This document shows positions 5,823-6,123 of a DNA stretch of 6,123 nt, one piece after another. The translations under genes were made by a program, and so were the position numbers. The notes under the pieces were generated by a model that saw only the letters and a list, made by a program, of their open reading frames with translations, had not been told where the DNA came from and ran no database searches. Origin of the DNA: Armatimonadota bacterium (GTDB lineage: Bacteria > Armatimonadota > Armatimonadia > Armatimonadales > Armatimonadaceae); assembly GCA_014381035.1 (NCBI GenBank), contig JACMIS010000201.1, positions 1 to 6,123 of the forward strand, in the 5' to 3' direction. Position 1 is the first letter of the stretch; each line of letters opens with the position of its first letter.

Positions 5823-5825
5823 CCA

Positions 5826-6123
5826 TTGCACGCCGTCCGATCCGCTGAGCAAGAAACATTACCGCCAGAGGAACAGGCGGAATGGTTACGGATCATAGAT
5901 GATCTGGGTGCGAAGCGGCAACTGCTGGTGGTGTCGAAATCGGTCGAGGAGAATCTGGAGAAGCCTGGCGTACTGGAATTTCTATCCTGGCTGTGGCAGG
6001 AAGAAGAGGGCGAACGTCGCCGCCGCGAAAAATGGCTGATACCTGGCGCGGTCACCCTCTTTCTGCTATTAGTCCTGCTGATACTGGCATTAGGAATATG
6101 GACATTGATTGCGATGCTCCGAA
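5826..6123 (+). CDS. Hypothetical membrane-anchored protein, 3' end beyond the window
   Basis: Ninety-nine codons are visible before the right edge, open throughout, starting at TTG behind AGGAGGA. An acidic N-terminal part of about 70 residues (including PPEEQAEWLRIIDDLGAKRQ and EFLSWLWQEEEGE) looks helical. A basic cluster (RRRREK, about 65-69) then precedes a long hydrophobic helix (about 71-97, rich in Leu and Ile). The basic residues before the helix predict a cytoplasmic N-terminus. I recognise no family. The start is eight bases after the mtaB stop, so it is probably translated from the same message; a functional link to tRNA modification does not follow. The frame's upstream limit is a TGA at 5811-5813, so no longer N-terminus is possible. 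Confidence 0.7.
   Translation, partial: MHAVRSAEQETLPPEEQAEWLRIIDDLGAKRQLLVVSKSVEENLEKPGVLEFLSWLWQEEEGERRRREKWLIPGAVTLFLLLVLLILALGIWTLIAMLR

Noticed and set aside
5146..5859. 237-codon minus-strand frame opposite mtaB
   Set aside because: Fully antisense to conserved mtaB domains; typical GC-rich shadow frame.
1..6123. Search by eye for tRNA, CRISPR repeats, insertion-sequence ends or attachment sites
   Set aside because: No cloverleaf, spaced direct repeats, transposase or flanking duplications were seen.

Overview
The window is bacterial chromosomal DNA with two gene sets that diverge around position 3270-3390. Most genes are GC-rich; a 60-base line inside the mtaB gene counts at about 67% GC. 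The region 3890-4440 is visibly poorer, with two 60-base lines at about 43-45%. The host cannot be named. A MctB/SteB-type envelope protein next to a GT2 glycosyltransferase and a MraY-like transferase, plus XisH/XisI-type genes, points loosely to Terrabacteria such as Armatimonadota or Chloroflexota. That placement is inference.

Minus-strand block, transcribed leftward from about 3330 to beyond position 1. The order is a VOC (glyoxalase/bleomycin-resistance fold) protein, an alpha/beta hydrolase, a MctB/SteB-family membrane-anchored coiled-coil protein, a GT2 glycosyltransferase, and a MraY/WecA-like polyprenyl-phosphate sugar-phosphate transferase cut by the window edge. The last four genes are joined by three successive 4-bp stop/start overlaps (ATGA, GTGA, ATGA), so they are very probably one translationally coupled operon. 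A near-consensus sigma70 promoter (TTGACA, 18 nt, TACACT) lies just upstream of the VOC gene and could drive all five. The last three genes together suggest a role in cell-envelope or septum biogenesis.

Plus-strand block, from about 3390 to the right edge. It starts with a 5'-truncated xisH remnant that keeps only the C-terminal part of the protein and lacks the nuclease-like N-terminal half. An intact xisI overlaps it by 13 bp. Next is an unrecognised gene with one C-terminal membrane segment in a low-GC patch. Then comes a complete mtaB, a radical-SAM methylthiotransferase for tRNA t6A37, and finally the start of an unrecognised membrane-anchored protein behind a strong Shine-Dalgarno sequence.

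The points most worth a second look are: the orphaned XisI beside a decapitated XisH; a C9 homopolymer in the MctB-family gene where a one-base gain, or a -1 ribosomal slip, would fuse it to the glycosyltransferase; the alpha/beta hydrolase directly upstream of the MctB-family gene; TANNNT boxes 5-9 nt upstream of start codons that lack a good Shine-Dalgarno, hinting at leaderless transcripts; and the low-GC membrane-protein gene. No RNA genes, CRISPR arrays, complete mobile elements or convincing terminators were seen.
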